Shown one piece after another: positions 63,412 through 64,000 of a DNA stretch of 64,000 nt. This DNA is from Ignavibacteriales bacterium (GTDB taxonomy: Bacteria > Bacteroidota > Ignavibacteria > Ignavibacteriales > Ignavibacteriaceae): positions 1-64,000 of the forward strand of contig JAGUYG010000050.1 in the NCBI GenBank assembly GCA_020061465.1, written 5' to 3'. A model generated the notes under the pieces. It saw nothing but the letters and a program-made list of their open reading frames with translations, had not been told where the DNA came from and searched no databases. The first letter of the stretch is position 1, and the number at the start of each line of letters is the position of its first letter. Position numbers and translations under genes: made by a program.

Positions 63412-64000
63412 ATGGCTGTTAAATCAAAAGTAAGGAGAATTGGAATTATTACCGGAGGCGGTGATTGTCCGGGATTGAATGCTGTAATCAGAGGTGTAAC
63501 TAAACCGGCTCAAGATTATGGAATGAGCGTTTTCGGAATTTTAGACGGATTTGAGGGTTTGGTAGAGGGAAGAGCACGCGAATTAAAGAATGAAGATGTA
63601 TCGGGTATATTAGCTCGCGGCGGAACTATTTTAGGTTCATCAAATAAAGGCGACCCGTTCCATTGGCCCATTAATAAAGATGGTAAAATTGAAATTGTGG
63701 ATAAATCGGAAGCTGCACTAAAAAATTATAAAGCATGGAACCTTGATGCTATTATAGCCATCGGGGGTGATGGAACGATGCATATCTGCAAGAAGCTCTC
63801 CGATATGGGAATGAATATGATCGGTGTTCCCAAAACTATCGATAATGATCTCGATGCAACCGATCTAACTTTCGGTCATGATTCTGCCGTCTTTGTGGTA
63901 TCCGAAGCATTGGACAGATTACATACTACTGCATCTTCGCACCACAGAGTTATTGTAGTTGAAGTAATGGGCAGGTATGCCGGATGGATAGCATTAAACG
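63412..64000 (+). CDS. pfkA: 6-phosphofructokinase, 5' part (cut by window end)
   Basis: The first 196 codons are present, preceded by GAAGGA. ITGGGDCPGLNAVIRG is the substrate-phosphate-binding start. IGGDGTM has Gly at the position equivalent to E. coli 104 (ATP-type), while VPKTIDNDL has Lys at the position equivalent to 124 (common in pyrophosphate-type and mixed-group enzymes). The donor is therefore uncertain. The catalytic Asp is in TIDND, and EVMGRYAGWIAL follows. Confidence 0.93.
   Translation, partial: MAVKSKVRRIGIITGGGDCPGLNAVIRGVTKPAQDYGMSVFGILDGFEGLVEGRARELKNEDVSGILARGGTILGSSNKGDPFHWPINKDGKIEIVDKSEAALKNYKAWNLDAIIAIGGDGTMHICKKLSDMGMNMIGVPKTIDNDLDATDLTFGHDSAVFVVSEALDRLHTTASSHHRVIVVEVMGRYAGWIALN

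Overview
The window looks like chromosomal DNA of a free-living Gram-negative bacterium of the Bacteroidota/Chlorobiota group, most likely an Ignavibacteria-type lineage. This is inferred, not proven. The base composition is AT-rich. There are many secreted, lipoprotein and outer-membrane products, including a TonB-dependent receptor with a carboxypeptidase-regulatory-like domain, a POTRA-barrel protein and a TPR-barrel protein. A short TCCGAAGGATC-type repeat is scattered between genes. There is no rRNA or tRNA gene that I can see.

Layout. 1-1057: no gene, but hairpins, a terminator and many copies of the short repeat. 1058-4668: a putative murein-peptide salvage pair (NlpC/P60 peptidase and Ala-Glu epimerase), a fatty acid hydroxylase and a lone receiver protein. 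5089-6738: a family 9 glycoside hydrolase. 7001-23157: a long plus-strand locus with two KaiC-like ATPases, a TPR/outer-membrane barrel protein, a processive family 2 glycosyltransferase, a small membrane protein, two deacetylase-like proteins lacking catalytic residues, a fibronectin-III lipoprotein and a multi-PAS hybrid sensor protein. It reads as a synthase-dependent exopolysaccharide export system with an unusual regulatory set. 23356-27731: an SOS-type group (lexA, a DUF72 gene, dinB) into which three toxin-antitoxin modules are threaded.

24946-30670 is the most mobile part. Two toxin-antitoxin modules (hicBA and a RelE-type pair) each follow a host gene, and each is followed by a second copy of that gene's 3' end. 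A third pair and an antitoxin-like remnant lie between them. A complete IS5-type element with a 4-bp target duplication splits a membrane-protein gene; removing it in silico restores one reading frame of about 265 codons.

30694-42672 is almost entirely minus strand: HIT protein, NtrC-type regulator and a small exported protein; an acyl-CoA carboxylase/acyl-CoA dehydrogenase/MeaB group continuous with a sugar-nucleotide epimerase, nadD, an unknown gene and a PrsW-type protease; and a NatAB-like ABC exporter. 42905-50571 is a classic plus-strand lipid-synthesis operon (DUF177, rpmF, plsX, fabH, fabD, a DUF3109 gene, fabG, acpP, fabF, rnc). 50739-64000 holds gcvP, a POTRA-barrel protein, rsmE, an RlpA-like lipoprotein behind a tandem duplication, an M28 peptidase, a TonB-dependent receptor, rnhC and the start of a phosphofructokinase gene.

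The best candidate for an undescribed system is the 7001-23157 locus. The best evidence for an unusual mechanism is the repeated toxin-antitoxin-plus-gene-tail architecture.
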